From the NCBI GenBank assembly GCA_019637395.1, contig JAHBVR010000016.1, forward strand, positions 1-64,000: 64,000 nucleotides of DNA, given 5' to 3'. Below, one piece after another: positions 41,662 to 50,596 of this stretch. The position numbers were made by a program, and so were the translations under genes. Source of the DNA: Vulcanimicrobiota bacterium (GTDB taxonomy: Bacteria > Vulcanimicrobiota > Xenobia > Xenobiales > JADMJV01). The number at the start of each line of letters is the position of its first letter. Positions within the stretch are counted from its first letter, which is position 1. The notes beneath the pieces were generated by a model that did no database searches, was not told where the DNA came from, and saw only the letters and a list, made by a program, of their open reading frames with translations.

Positions 41662-44600
41662 TTAATCCCGTTCGAAGACGCGCTGTTCGATCTGCGCGGG
41701 AGCCGTCATGGCCGCACCCATCACGCAGGCCAGCATATCCGGAATGCCGCAGGCCTCTTCCTTGCCCGGCCGGTATTTGGGGCTGCCGCCGAAGGGGCCC
41801 TTGGGTTTGAAATGATCATCTTTATCGAGCAAGGTATTGAGCAGGTTCTGTTCGAGGAAACCGTGATTCTTGGCCTGCAAGTTGCCCTTGATGACGCCGG
41901 CGCCGGCCTCCGCGCTCATGGCGGGTAACCCGAGTTGTCTGGCCTTGCCCAGCAACTCGTTGGTTTCGCAGCGGTCGTGACCCTGCACGATGGGAGCCGT
42001 CTGGGTGCCCATATTGGTCAGATTCAAGCCGATGACGGCCCGTCCGTAGCCGGAATCCGCCGCCGTCTGGATGAGGTTGGCCAGTTGCGGCTTGAACTCG
42101 GCATAGCGCTTCTTATTATATTCGTTGACCACGCCGATGTTGGCCGAGTCGAAATTCAGAGTGGTCAGCGCAATGGGAGCACCGCCGTTCGGATTAGGAG
42201 CTTCGGAATAGGCGGGCAGGGCCAGCAAGAAGGATTTCTCGTCCTTGCTCACCTCGCTCACCGGGAAGTTGTTGACCACGCCCCCGTCCACCATCTGCAT
42301 GCGGTGTAACACCGGATTCTGCGAATCACCGTCGTTGCAGACCTGCAACTGGGGCGCGTTGAAGAAGCCGGGCACAGCCGCCGAGCAACAGAGGGCCGCG
42401 GCCACATCCATGTTGGGGGTGGTTTCGTTGGAGAAACACACCTGGCCGTCGGGCTGAATGTTCAGGCGCTCGCGCACTTCGGGAGGCAGGTCGGCATTGA
42501 TCATGGTCGAGGTGACCTTGAGCTTGAAGGGCAGGTCGCGGAAGAGCACCGGACGGCCCTCCACCGGAACCTTCTGCTGAAGCAGCTCGGACAACACGTT
42601 GTACATCTTCTGCTGCGAGAAGAGGCCGGTGCGGTTGATGCCGCGCACCTTCGGGTCGACGCCGCCCGAAAGCCACAGGTAGTCGGAGTAGAACTTCTTG
42701 AAGTCCAGTTGCTTGAGTACTTCCGCCAGCTCGTCGCCGTCATAACCGGCGGCCAGCAGGCCGGCCGTCAGGGCGCCCGCCGAATTGCCGACGTACTCGT
42801 CGATAGCCACCTGGCCCTGGCCCTGGGACAGAGCTTCGCGCGTTTGCTTGAGCGCTTCCACAAAAGCCAGACCCTTGCCGCCGCCGCCTTCGAGCACGAA
42901 CGAGGTCTTGACCGGCCGTTTGCCGGGGATCGGCTGGCCCAGGATATCCTGGCGCGAGGGGCCGTCGGGCATGGGCGTCACCGGCGTGCCGCGGGGCTTG
43001 GGCGTGTAGAATTCGCCCAAGATCAAGGGGTTGGAAGAAATATCCTCCAGGCTGTCGTGGCTGGCCAGTTCGGCCACGCCCTGATCGCCGTAGCGGGCGA
43101 AGCGCGAAGCCACCCAGTCCAGCATATCGCGATGGCGCACGATTTCAGCATATTCCGGCGTCATCTCGTGGGTGGTGCGGCCGGGTTGGGCGGCCTCCAC
43201 CAGCTCCTTCAAGGACTCTCTCACGCCCGGGGTGTTGATGTCGGCGCGGTCGTTGAGAATGGCGTCGATGTCCAGACCGTGATACTTATCGCCCAGGCGC
43301 GCGCGCAGGCGTTGTTCGCGGGCTTCCAGCTCGGGCTGGTGGGCGCGGATATCTTTCATTAGAACTTCAAGGAAGTTCCGGCGCTCCTGGATGCCCAGGC
43401 CGGCGATGGTGTGGTCGACGGCCTGGCCGATAGCCAGGGAGCGATCGTAGCGCTCGCTGATCTCCTTGCCGCTGTGGCGGTCGATCATCTCGATGTAGGG
43501 CGCGTTGGGCGGGGAAACCAGGTCGAACTGAGGGCTTTCGGGGCCGAGCACGTTCAGGTTGACCCAGGCCCGCGAGAGCGGGAGCATCAGACTTTCGCGC
43601 TGTTCCCGGCTGACTTCGGAAAGCAACTTGATCCAAAAGGTCTGGATACCGCTGAGCAAGTCGCGATCCATACCGATGGCCGCATCGGCGATATCGGTCA
43701 GGGTGCTCCAGGTGGGCGGCTGGCCGTTGCCGCAAATTTCCATCATGGTGGCGTAGGCTTTTTTGACCCCGCGCGAGGAGGGGGTGGCGCCAAAGGGGTC
43801 ATTGAGATTCTGCTCGCGCGCCCAGGGCGGACTGAGCTTCTCTTTCATTCCGCTGATTTTGTCGTGGAGCGGCTGCTTGACGCCGAAAAGCCAGGGATCC
43901 AGTCGACGATAGTTGGAATCCACCCGCTTGACCAGCCACTTGTAATACATGCGCGGATCGGGGAAGTCGGCGCCCAGGTTGTTCTCGCGGCGGGCGATGG
44001 AGGCGATCGACTCGGTGGCGATGGACTCGGTGGCCGTGAGCTCAGCGCAGTTGCCGTCGACGTCTACGTAGACGGGGAATTCCTTGGACTTGGCCTTCTC
44101 CAACAGAATCCGGCGAACTTTACCCGAATCGCCGTCGTCGGCGGGCAGACCCTCGATGACGTCGAGCGGCAGCCCGGCGAACATGCGCATCAAGTGGTCG
44201 GCTTCATCTTTGCGCTTGGGGCCCAGGTTGACATAAGCCGCCTGCCCCTCGGCCAGAGCCATGAAAAGGGGGGGAGTGCCGCCGGTGTAGTTCTCGATAC
44301 CCCCGGCCAGGGTGGTATAGAGAGTACGCTCGACTGAAAGCAAACCCGAGACATCGATGCCAATACCTTTTTCGGTCACGTCCGAGACACGGTGAAGAAT
44401 TTTGTTGACGGCCACGTCGTAGAGACCAGTAGGATCTTTAGCCAGGAAACCATGCAGGCGTTCGGCCATGCTGTGCGATTCACCGCCAGCCGAAGGAAAA
44501 CCGCGGCCCAGATCGCCGGGCGGCAGTAGCGGCCCGCCGGGAGGCGGCGGCGGCGGAGAGGACGGCTCACAATACAGAGCATTGGGAACAGGAGCAGAAA

Positions 44601-44835
44601 TGGTTTTGTTGGCCTCTACGGTGACCGCGGGGGGAGGAGCTACCTGCACCGGGGGAGGCGCCAGCGTCGGCCTGGTCTCGGTGGCGGGTGCACCGGTGGC
44701 GGCGAACTGGTCCTGCGGCTGCGGGGCCGCCGGTTCGCTGGCAGGCAAGGACCGCGCCGGTGCCGCAGGCACAACGGGCGGGGTGGTTGAGGTGATTCGA
44801 GTGGCGTCAATCATGGGGTTGTCACATTCTACCAT
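41662..44835 (-). CDS. Large patatin-like phospholipase
   Basis: The 1057-residue protein has no signal peptide. A disordered Ala/Pro/Thr-rich start (about 1-120) leads to a helical region (to about 630) with no family I recognise. From about 640 a patatin domain follows: glycine loop FVLEGGGGKGLAFVEAL, nucleophile elbow YVGNSAGALTAG (Ser about 684) and the catalytic Asp in MVDGGVVNNFPVSE (about 850). This type of acyl hydrolase cleaves phospholipids, as in ExoU and related effectors. A promoter (44845-44873) lies just upstream. The first ATG at 44835 would make a nearly leaderless message; the ATG at 44814 is an alternative. Confidence 0.88.
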   Translation of the reverse strand: MVECDNPMIDATRITSTTPPVVPAAPARSLPASEPAAPQPQDQFAATGAPATETRPTLAPPPVQVAPPPAVTVEANKTISAPVPNALYCEPSSPPPPPPGGPLLPPGDLGRGFPSAGGESHSMAERLHGFLAKDPTGLYDVAVNKILHRVSDVTEKGIGIDVSGLLSVERTLYTTLAGGIENYTGGTPPLFMALAEGQAAYVNLGPKRKDEADHLMRMFAGLPLDVIEGLPADDGDSGKVRRILLEKAKSKEFPVYVDVDGNCAELTATESIATESIASIARRENNLGADFPDPRMYYKWLVKRVDSNYRRLDPWLFGVKQPLHDKISGMKEKLSPPWAREQNLNDPFGATPSSRGVKKAYATMMEICGNGQPPTWSTLTDIADAAIGMDRDLLSGIQTFWIKLLSEVSREQRESLMLPLSRAWVNLNVLGPESPQFDLVSPPNAPYIEMIDRHSGKEISERYDRSLAIGQAVDHTIAGLGIQERRNFLEVLMKDIRAHQPELEAREQRLRARLGDKYHGLDIDAILNDRADINTPGVRESLKELVEAAQPGRTTHEMTPEYAEIVRHRDMLDWVASRFARYGDQGVAELASHDSLEDISSNPLILGEFYTPKPRGTPVTPMPDGPSRQDILGQPIPGKRPVKTSFVLEGGGGKGLAFVEALKQTREALSQGQGQVAIDEYVGNSAGALTAGLLAAGYDGDELAEVLKQLDFKKFYSDYLWLSGGVDPKVRGINRTGLFSQQKMYNVLSELLQQKVPVEGRPVLFRDLPFKLKVTSTMINADLPPEVRERLNIQPDGQVCFSNETTPNMDVAAALCCSAAVPGFFNAPQLQVCNDGDSQNPVLHRMQMVDGGVVNNFPVSEVSKDEKSFLLALPAYSEAPNPNGGAPIALTTLNFDSANIGVVNEYNKKRYAEFKPQLANLIQTAADSGYGRAVIGLNLTNMGTQTAPIVQGHDRCETNELLGKARQLGLPAMSAEAGAGVIKGNLQAKNHGFLEQNLLNTLLDKDDHFKPKGPFGGSPKYRPGKEEACGIPDMLACVMGAAMTAPAQIEQRVFERD

Positions 44836-44844
44836 GGTACTCCG

Positions 44845-44873
44845 ATACTATGGTAGACGTAGAAATGTAACAA
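44845..44873 (-). promoter_or_regulatory. Promoter: TTGTTA, 17 bp, TAGTAT
   Basis: On the minus strand, TTGTTA (44868-44873) and TAGTAT (44845-44850) are separated by exactly 17 bp, a near-consensus housekeeping-type promoter for the patatin gene. The -35 end overlaps aaatgtaacaa on the plus strand, an 11-mer also found at 50414-50424 upstream of the thermolysin-like gene. The predicted start of transcription is around 44838, only a few bases before the ATG at 44835. Confidence 0.5.
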
Positions 44874-44924
44874 AACCGCTCGGTGCCTCGAGGTATTGAA
44901 ATTTATTAAAGGACCCGATTTAAA

Positions 44925-46148
44925 GTGAGTCAGGGCTTGCCTCTGGACTTCAAAAAGCTGGTTTTGGCTCGCTTTTTGTTTAACATTTCCGTACGCATCC
45001 AGGCCGTGGTGGTGGGGTGGACCATGTATGACCTGACCCACGATCCGCTGAAGCTCGGAATGGTCGGTTTGGCTGAGGCTTTGCCGGCTTTGAGCCTGGC
45101 TCCGCTGGCCGGCTACCTGGTCGATCGCAGCCGCCCGGTGCGCATGTACGGCCTGGTTTTGCTTTTTAGCTTGCTCTCGGCGCTGGTGGTTTTTTATGCG
45201 CAATTTAACCTGGCTCCGGCCGACCACGTGTTCGCTCTTTTTCTGGCCTCGGTCCTGACCGGCACTGCCCGCAGCCTGGCCCAGCCCTCGGTTTTCGCCA
45301 CCGTGCCGCGTCTGGTGGCGCGGTCCGAGCTTTCGCGGGCGACCGCCAGCATGAGTTCGGTGCAGCAAATCGGCTCAGTGATCGGGCCGGCCATGGGCGG
45401 GCTGCTCTACAGCAGCTCCCTGCCACCCACCGGGCTGGCTTCGCTGCTGCTGGGGTTCAGCCTGATTTGCGTGCTCTCCATCCCCGCTCCACCAGCGCAA
45501 AAGCCGGAGGCCAGGTTGCCGCTGACCCAGGAACTGCTGCTGGGAGCGCGCTTCATCTTCTCGCACTCCCTGCTATTGCCGGCCCTGGCTCTGGACATGT
45601 TCTCGGTGATGTTCGCCGGTGTCACCGCCCTGCTGCCCATGTTTGCCGGCGACGTGCTGCACGTCGGCGCGGGCGGTTTGGGGCTGCTGCGCGCGGCCCC
45701 GGCGCTGGGAGCCTCGCTGGTCGCTTTCTGGCTCACCCGCCTCAATTTCCAAGAAAAGGCCGGACGTTATCTGTTCCTGGCCGTAAGCGGCTTCGGCCTG
45801 TGCATCCTGGGTTTTGGCCTGAGCCACAATGTCTGGCTTTCCGGGCTGCTGCTTTTCCTGAGCGGAGCCTTCGACAGCGTCAGCGCCGTCATTCGTAACA
45901 CCGCCGTGCAACTGGCCTCGCCCGACTCCATGCGCGGGCGCATTTCGGCCATCAACTCCATGTTCATCGGTTCTTCCAATGAACTGGGGGAATTCGAGTC
46001 GGGCCTGGTGGCCAAATTTCTCGGTCCGGTGGGAGCGGTGCTCTTCGGCGCCGGCGCGTGTTTTGTGACCATCGGACTGGTCTGGCTGTTCTCGCCGGGC
46101 TTGCGCCGGTTGAACCTGCGCCAGTTGGAGCAGGCGGCCAGTTGTTAA
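44925..46148 (+). CDS. MFS transporter (EntS/multidrug-like)
   Basis: The 407-residue protein has the 12-helix profile of major-facilitator exporters. LVLARFLFNISVRIQAVVVG is helix 1 and AGYLVDRSRPVRMYG the conserved loop between helices 2 and 3. The middle loop (PPAQKPEARLPL) and SPDSMRGRISAINSMF are typical of the EntS/MFS_3 type that exports siderophores or drugs. A GTG start at 44925 follows AAAGGA. It is divergent from the patatin gene and overlaps the convergent nitronate monooxygenase-like gene by 4 bp. Substrate unknown. Confidence 0.93.
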   Translation: MSQGLPLDFKKLVLARFLFNISVRIQAVVVGWTMYDLTHDPLKLGMVGLAEALPALSLAPLAGYLVDRSRPVRMYGLVLLFSLLSALVVFYAQFNLAPADHVFALFLASVLTGTARSLAQPSVFATVPRLVARSELSRATASMSSVQQIGSVIGPAMGGLLYSSSLPPTGLASLLLGFSLICVLSIPAPPAQKPEARLPLTQELLLGARFIFSHSLLLPALALDMFSVMFAGVTALLPMFAGDVLHVGAGGLGLLRAAPALGASLVAFWLTRLNFQEKAGRYLFLAVSGFGLCILGFGLSHNVWLSGLLLFLSGAFDSVSAVIRNTAVQLASPDSMRGRISAINSMFIGSSNELGEFESGLVAKFLGPVGAVLFGAGACFVTIGLVWLFSPGLRRLNLRQLEQAASC

Positions 46149-47104
46149 TCAACATAGCCCTGCATGAGAGCGGCCACCGACTCCACCGAGTCGATGCCCT
46201 CCACGCTCTTGCCGGCCTGCCAGTAGTCTTTGTAACCGGAGCCTTCCAAACTGGCGCGTTTGAGCTTCCACAGCGCAATTAACGAATAGAGCAGGCGCAT
46301 CCAGTGCTTAAAACGGGGATGGCGCAGGAAGAAGCGAGCGATAGGGCCGGCTTTGGTGCCGATCTTCTCGATGTAGGGCGTCTTGATCACCGAGACGGGC
46401 ACGCCGCTGATTTTCTCGGTCAGCACAATATCTCGTTCGCGGGCGCGCACGATGGCTTGCTTGTAATCGTCGTGCGCGTTGCATTCACGGGTGGCGATGA
46501 AGCGGGTGCCCATCTGCACCCCGGCGTAGCCCTGACGCAGGGCCTCGGCGAATTGCTCAGGCGTGGAAATGCCGCCGGCGGCCACCAGAGGCACGCCCAG
46601 ATCGCTCATCTGCTCGAACAGCTCCAACTGGGCCCGCTCGCCGGCGTGGCCCCCGGCCCGGTTGTTCACGCAAATGATGCCCCGCGCGCCGGAAGACAAG
46701 GCCTTTTCCGCCCACCTGCGCTCGGTCACGTCGTGGTAGACGATGCCGCCCACTGCCTGAGCCTTCTCTACTACCCAGCGCGGATCGCCCAGCGAGGTAA
46801 TAAAGAAACGCACGCCTTCCTCGATGGCGATGTCGGTCCAGGCCTTCATGCGGTCGGTATATTTTTTACTGGACTTCTCCACGATCACGTTCAGGGCCAC
46901 GGGCTTCTGAGTGAGGCTCTTGATCAGTTGCATGCCCTTGCGGAAGTCGTGACGGTGCACGAAGACCAGCGAAAGCGGCTGAATGACGCCCAGGCCCCCG
47001 GCCTGCGAGACGGCCGCCACCAGTTCCGGGTTGCTGCACGGATACATGGCTCCGCAGATCAAGGGAATCTCGATTTCGGCATCGCGGGTAAGAGCCGTTT
47101 CCAT
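46145..47104 (-). CDS. Nitronate monooxygenase-family FMN protein
   Basis: A 319-residue TIM-barrel enzyme. Family motifs are IPLICGAMYPCSNPELVAAV, the FMN-phosphate region NNRAGGHAGE, VPLVAAGGISTPEQFAEAL and GVQMGTRFIATRECNAH. These enzymes oxidise alkyl nitronates such as propionate-3-nitronate, or reduce related enoyl substrates (FabK-like). Its start overlaps the stop of the EEP-family gene by 1 bp (ATGA), so they are co-translated. Confidence 0.9.
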   Translation of the reverse strand: METALTRDAEIEIPLICGAMYPCSNPELVAAVSQAGGLGVIQPLSLVFVHRHDFRKGMQLIKSLTQKPVALNVIVEKSSKKYTDRMKAWTDIAIEEGVRFFITSLGDPRWVVEKAQAVGGIVYHDVTERRWAEKALSSGARGIICVNNRAGGHAGERAQLELFEQMSDLGVPLVAAGGISTPEQFAEALRQGYAGVQMGTRFIATRECNAHDDYKQAIVRARERDIVLTEKISGVPVSVIKTPYIEKIGTKAGPIARFFLRHPRFKHWMRLLYSLIALWKLKRASLEGSGYKDYWQAGKSVEGIDSVESVAALMQGYVD

Positions 47105-47907
47105 CAGAAGAGCACCGCCTGCACCGGGAAATGGTCGGACTCCTGAGCGATGGGCACCACCTCCACCTGACCCACCCGCCTGGCCAGTTGCGGCGAAAAC
47201 AGCAAGTAGTCTGTGCGATAATCAATGTGTACCCCGCCGCGATCGCGGGGTGCTGTAATCCAGCGAGCCGGCGGCTTCAAGTAGAGCCCATCCAGCCAGC
47301 CGAATTCGGCCAGTTCTTCCATCACCTCAAAACGCGGCGGCAGGTGATATTTAGTGGTCATGCTCTGACGCAGCAAGGATTCCAGGTCTACCGGATAGGG
47401 GTCATGACTGGACAGGGCGTTGAGGTCGCCGCCGAGCACATACAGACCTTTCTTGAAATCGGCCGGGTCGATCACCGAGCGCAGATAACGGGCTTCCACA
47501 AAGCGCAAATTCTCGTTCTTGGAGTCGAAATGGGCGGCGATCACGTTCAAAGTCTGCCCGCCCCAATCCAGCTTGAGATGGGCGATGGAATGCCCCAGAA
47601 AAGCCGGGTCGTTGTAAGTTTGGCACTCCTGAATGGGCGTCTTGGTGAAGAGCCCCAGGTGGTAGGTTTTGCCGCTCCCGCGTGGACGCGAGCGGCCCAG
47701 GCGGGCGTAGGCGGCTTCCTTGGGGACTCCCAGCGCTTCCGCCACAGCCGCCATTCTCGGGCCGTCTTCTTCCCAGTCCAGGCATTCCTGGAGCAAAAGA
47801 ACGTCGGGAGAGGCGCTGCGAATCACGTCGAGCACACCGCGGAAGCGGGCTTCATCCCCTCCCCCGTTCAAGATGTTGAAGGTCATGAGTTTCAGGGGAG
47901 TAGCCAT
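47104..47907 (-). CDS. Endonuclease/exonuclease/phosphatase family protein
   Basis: Start ATG at 47907 (ATPLKLMTFNILNGGG), since upstream frames lack sense. The 267-residue protein shows the EEP fold: TFNILNGGG, VLLLQECLDW (metal-binding Glu), VIAAHFDSKNENLRF (His), YVLGGDLNALSSH (GD-x-N metal site), and the ending SDHFPVQAVLF (catalytic His). It could act on DNA, phospholipids or inositol phosphates; the sequence does not decide. It precedes the nitronate monooxygenase-like gene with an overlapping stop and start. Confidence 0.9.
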   Translation of the reverse strand: MATPLKLMTFNILNGGGDEARFRGVLDVIRSASPDVLLLQECLDWEEDGPRMAAVAEALGVPKEAAYARLGRSRPRGSGKTYHLGLFTKTPIQECQTYNDPAFLGHSIAHLKLDWGGQTLNVIAAHFDSKNENLRFVEARYLRSVIDPADFKKGLYVLGGDLNALSSHDPYPVDLESLLRQSMTTKYHLPPRFEVMEELAEFGWLDGLYLKPPARWITAPRDRGGVHIDYRTDYLLFSPQLARRVGQVEVVPIAQESDHFPVQAVLF

Positions 47908-47964
47908 GGCCGGGCCTTCCGGCCGGGCCGAAGGGTACCCTTCAGGGGCTGCGAACGAACCTGG

Positions 47965-48546
47965 ATGAGCGAAATTATCCATTACCAAGATCCGCAGAGC
48001 CGGGCCGTGCGCACCCAGACTCTGCTGAATTTCTACGACATTCCGCACCAGAACGTGCTGATCGACATCCGCAAGGGTGACAATAAGCAGGAAGACTACC
48101 TGAAAATCCATCCCCACGGCCGCGTTCCGGCCCTATCCAATGACGGCCAGGTGATCATCGAATCCGGCGCCATCACCCTGTTTCTGGCCGACCTCTACGC
48201 CGACAAGATGAACACTCCCAAGCCGGGCACTGCGCAGCGCGCCCTCCTTTACGAATGGATGTTCTTCCTCCACGCCAGTCTGGAGCCCCAGGCCATGTTG
48301 GGCTTCAATCCGGAGACCAAAGCCAAAGCCCAGAGCGAGGTACGCCGCCTGCTGGAGGGCATGGCCAGCCGCCTCAAGGGACCCCATGTACTGGGCGAAC
48401 AGTTCTCCCTGCTGGACGTCATTCTTTACACGGAACTGGCCTGGTACAAGGCCATCGGCCTCTTCCCCGACGGCCTCGAACCCTTCGAGGGCTTCATGAA
48501 GAGCCACCAGGAGCGGATGAAGCCGGCCCTTTCACTTAAGGGCTGA
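47965..48546 (+). CDS. Glutathione S-transferase-like protein
   Basis: From the ATG at 47965 the 193-residue protein has a GST N-domain (RAVRTQTLLNFYDIPHQNV; HPHGRVPALSNDGQVIIESG) and a short helical C-domain (EQFSLLDVILYTELAWYKA). The ES-G motif of the glutathione site is conserved. It is the second GST in the window, only weakly similar to the one at 20037. Divergent from the EEP-family gene. Confidence 0.9.
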   Translation: MSEIIHYQDPQSRAVRTQTLLNFYDIPHQNVLIDIRKGDNKQEDYLKIHPHGRVPALSNDGQVIIESGAITLFLADLYADKMNTPKPGTAQRALLYEWMFFLHASLEPQAMLGFNPETKAKAQSEVRRLLEGMASRLKGPHVLGEQFSLLDVILYTELAWYKAIGLFPDGLEPFEGFMKSHQERMKPALSLKG

Positions 48547-48634
48547 GCCCGGGCCTCGGAAGGAGACTCCTTTCAATCGCGAGTTAGCTCAAGGTGAGCA
48601 ACCTCAAGGAGCAGATCGCCGCGATTCGCCAGCA

Positions 48635-48871
48635 GTGAGCACGGCAGAGACCGTGGCTCGCTTGAAGCGGCCCGAAGACCGCATGGGCGAGCTGAAGGTG
48701 GATCAGGTCGATATGCGGCTGGCGCTCGAAACCCAGGCGAAAGCGCAAGAAACGGCCATGGATCAGTTGCTCGAGCTGGTTGCAGACCACGAGGAGAGAC
48801 TGGCTGACCGGATGGAGCGCCTGGAAGAGCGGATGGCTCGCCTTGAAAAGGAGCGTCCCCCCGCCGCCTGA
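48635..48871 (+). CDS. Small coiled-coil protein
   Basis: A 78-residue, charged, helical protein (LAADRMERLEERMARLEKE-type heptads; its N-terminus is MSTAETVARLKRPEDRM). The GTG at 48635 lies within the stop of a short preceding frame (VSNLKEQIAAIRQQ) that itself starts with GTG at 48594, so a two-part gene broken by one base, or a small overlapping pair, is possible. It stands alone between the GST and the convergent metallopeptidase gene. Function unknown. Confidence 0.5.
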   Translation: MSTAETVARLKRPEDRMGELKVDQVDMRLALETQAKAQETAMDQLLELVADHEERLADRMERLEERMARLEKERPPAA

Positions 48872-48875
48872 CCCA

Positions 48876-50372
48876 CTAACAGCTGATGTGCAGGCGCTCG
48901 ATCTTCATCTGGCCGTCGGTCCAGGTGACCACGCCTTCGTAGGGCTCTCCCTTGGGATTATAGACGTCGGCGTCTTTCATCTTGTAGTGGGGATCGTTGT
49001 AGCGAATCTTGCCGGCCTTGATCAGGCGCGCGATGTCCGCTTCGGTGGACGACTGCAGGTGGTCGCTCTTGAACAAACCCTCGTCCAGGCTGGTGGGAAC
49101 ATCCACCAGCGCGCCCGAAAATTGGCCCAGGCTGGAACCGAGCCTGACGGGAATAGTCTCGAAGGTGGGCCTTTCATCGCTCTGGAAGAGGCGCGCGTTG
49201 GCCACGGCGCGGCGCGAGGCTTCGTCCTTTTCCAACAGCTCGGTAGGCAGGTCGGCCGGCAGAATGTTGCGCTCGGTGAAAACCTTCTGGATCAGCTCGG
49301 CGCGCTTGCCATCGTTGTGGATTTTGTCGGATTGGATGAAAGCCACGGCCATGTCGCGATAGCTGAATTTGCCGTGCGGCGACTCCAGAATCATGTTGGC
49401 CAGCATCTTGAAGAGCTCGTTGTTGCTTTCTTTGACGGCCTGAGCCGGGTCCATGCCGGCCTGGCGGCGTTCATTGACCATGGCCTTGAGCAAATCAAAG
49501 TGAGCGCCGGTCCAAACCCGCGAGAAACTGTGCTTGCCCCAGCCCAATTTGTCGGGGCCGCCCTTCTCCTCGGCGAGCTTGGAGGGGTCTTCCCACTTGA
49601 AGCTGTTATTGGCGTCGCGCAGGTAAGCTCCGCCGGTCTTTCGCTCACCGGGCGTGTTGTTGACGCCCGTGCCCAGTTCCTCGGCCATATGGGCAACCAG
49701 ATTGGGCTTGGACAGGTCTCCGCCGGTTTGCTTGATCAATTGATCCACCACACGGTCGTCGCGCAAAGCCATGTGAATCGACATCATGTCGCCGAAAGCT
49801 TCGTGGAAAGCGCCCGGCTCGGGACCCCAGGCGTTCATGTACTCGGGGCGGATGGCGTCCAGCAGGGCGTGGCCTACCTCGTGTGAGACGATGTCGCCGG
49901 AAGCCCCCGAGTGGACGTGGGCGTGACGCACCGGATCTTCCTTCATGTAAAAATTGACGGTGCCGCTTTCACGCTTGTAGTTGGCGTTGAAGTCCTCGCC
50001 GCAGTTGGGGCGGACCAGCAGGCGGTCGTACTTGAAAGCCCACTTGATCTTTTCGGGGAACACTTCCAGGAACGAATTGATGGTGGTGGCGGCGCTGGCA
50101 AAGGCCAGGGCGCTGTTCTGACGCGGATCATCGTGGCCGTAGACATACTGGTCGTTGACCTTCTCCAACTGCTCGCGCAGCATGACGTGATCATCGGTGG
50201 GGCCCATGTCGCCCGGCCGCACATTGGGGATCACCTTGGTTTCGGTGGTCATGACCAGACGATCCTGAGGATTGTAGTTGAAAACCTCATCCTTACCGGG
50301 AGCCTGGGGAGCCGGGGCCTTGGGAGCGGCGGCTCGGGGGGCCGGCGCATTGGTTACGTTGAAAAGCAGCAA
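48876..50372 (-). CDS. Thermolysin-like (gluzincin) metallopeptidase
   Basis: The 498-residue protein has no signal peptide and an Ala/Pro-rich N-terminus (APAPRAAAPKAPAPQAPGK). Zinc-site motif H-E-V-G-H is at 164-168, the third ligand Glu is in GAFHEAFGDM about residue 191, in the E-x-x-x-D context of the M4 family. The upstream Ala/Pro-rich stretch may replace a prepeptide. Start: a TTG at 50372 with GGAGG 7 bp upstream. A box aaatgtaacaa (50414-50424) lies upstream, identical to the one before the patatin gene. It could be secreted by a non-classical route or act on cytoplasmic or host targets. Confidence 0.88.
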   Translation of the reverse strand: MLLFNVTNAPAPRAAAPKAPAPQAPGKDEVFNYNPQDRLVMTTETKVIPNVRPGDMGPTDDHVMLREQLEKVNDQYVYGHDDPRQNSALAFASAATTINSFLEVFPEKIKWAFKYDRLLVRPNCGEDFNANYKRESGTVNFYMKEDPVRHAHVHSGASGDIVSHEVGHALLDAIRPEYMNAWGPEPGAFHEAFGDMMSIHMALRDDRVVDQLIKQTGGDLSKPNLVAHMAEELGTGVNNTPGERKTGGAYLRDANNSFKWEDPSKLAEEKGGPDKLGWGKHSFSRVWTGAHFDLLKAMVNERRQAGMDPAQAVKESNNELFKMLANMILESPHGKFSYRDMAVAFIQSDKIHNDGKRAELIQKVFTERNILPADLPTELLEKDEASRRAVANARLFQSDERPTFETIPVRLGSSLGQFSGALVDVPTSLDEGLFKSDHLQSSTEADIARLIKAGKIRYNDPHYKMKDADVYNPKGEPYEGVVTWTDGQMKIERLHISC

Positions 50373-50413
50373 GACGAATCCTCCGCCTTCATTTTAGCGG
50401 GCCACCAATGGTC

Positions 50414-50424
50414 AAATGTAACAA
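50414..50424. promoter_or_regulatory. Shared upstream box aaatgtaacaa
   Basis: These 11 bases are identical to 44863-44873, and their core tgtaacaa occurs again at 57305-57312. They lie 42-52 bp upstream of the thermolysin-like gene's start. In the patatin promoter the same box supplies the -35 element. Here the nearest -10-like TAAAAT (50391-50396 on the minus strand) is 22 bp away, so a regulator site is as likely as a -35. Confidence 0.35.
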
Positions 50425-50596
50425 TCCGTCGACAAAAAAACCATGACGGCGGTTTACGGCCGGGCTGGGAGTTGCCGGAAATTTGGCAAGAGTTGTCAAA
50501 AAGCCGTCAAGTCGGCCGGCCGTCCCCTCGGGAATCCGGCCGGTGAAAGATTGCCGTTTCCAGGGAGGGCGACTGCTCCCCTTGAACGCGGCAGCC

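Noticed and set aside
42709-43362. 217-codon open frame on the plus strand inside the patatin gene
   Set aside because: The other strand encodes the conserved patatin motifs; this frame shows no family motif and reads a Gln/His-rich composition typical of antisense frames.
47909-47945. Hairpin ccgggccttccggccgggcc near the EEP and GST starts
   Set aside because: It is GC-rich and short, has no T-run, and lies between divergent starts; I could not assign it a role.
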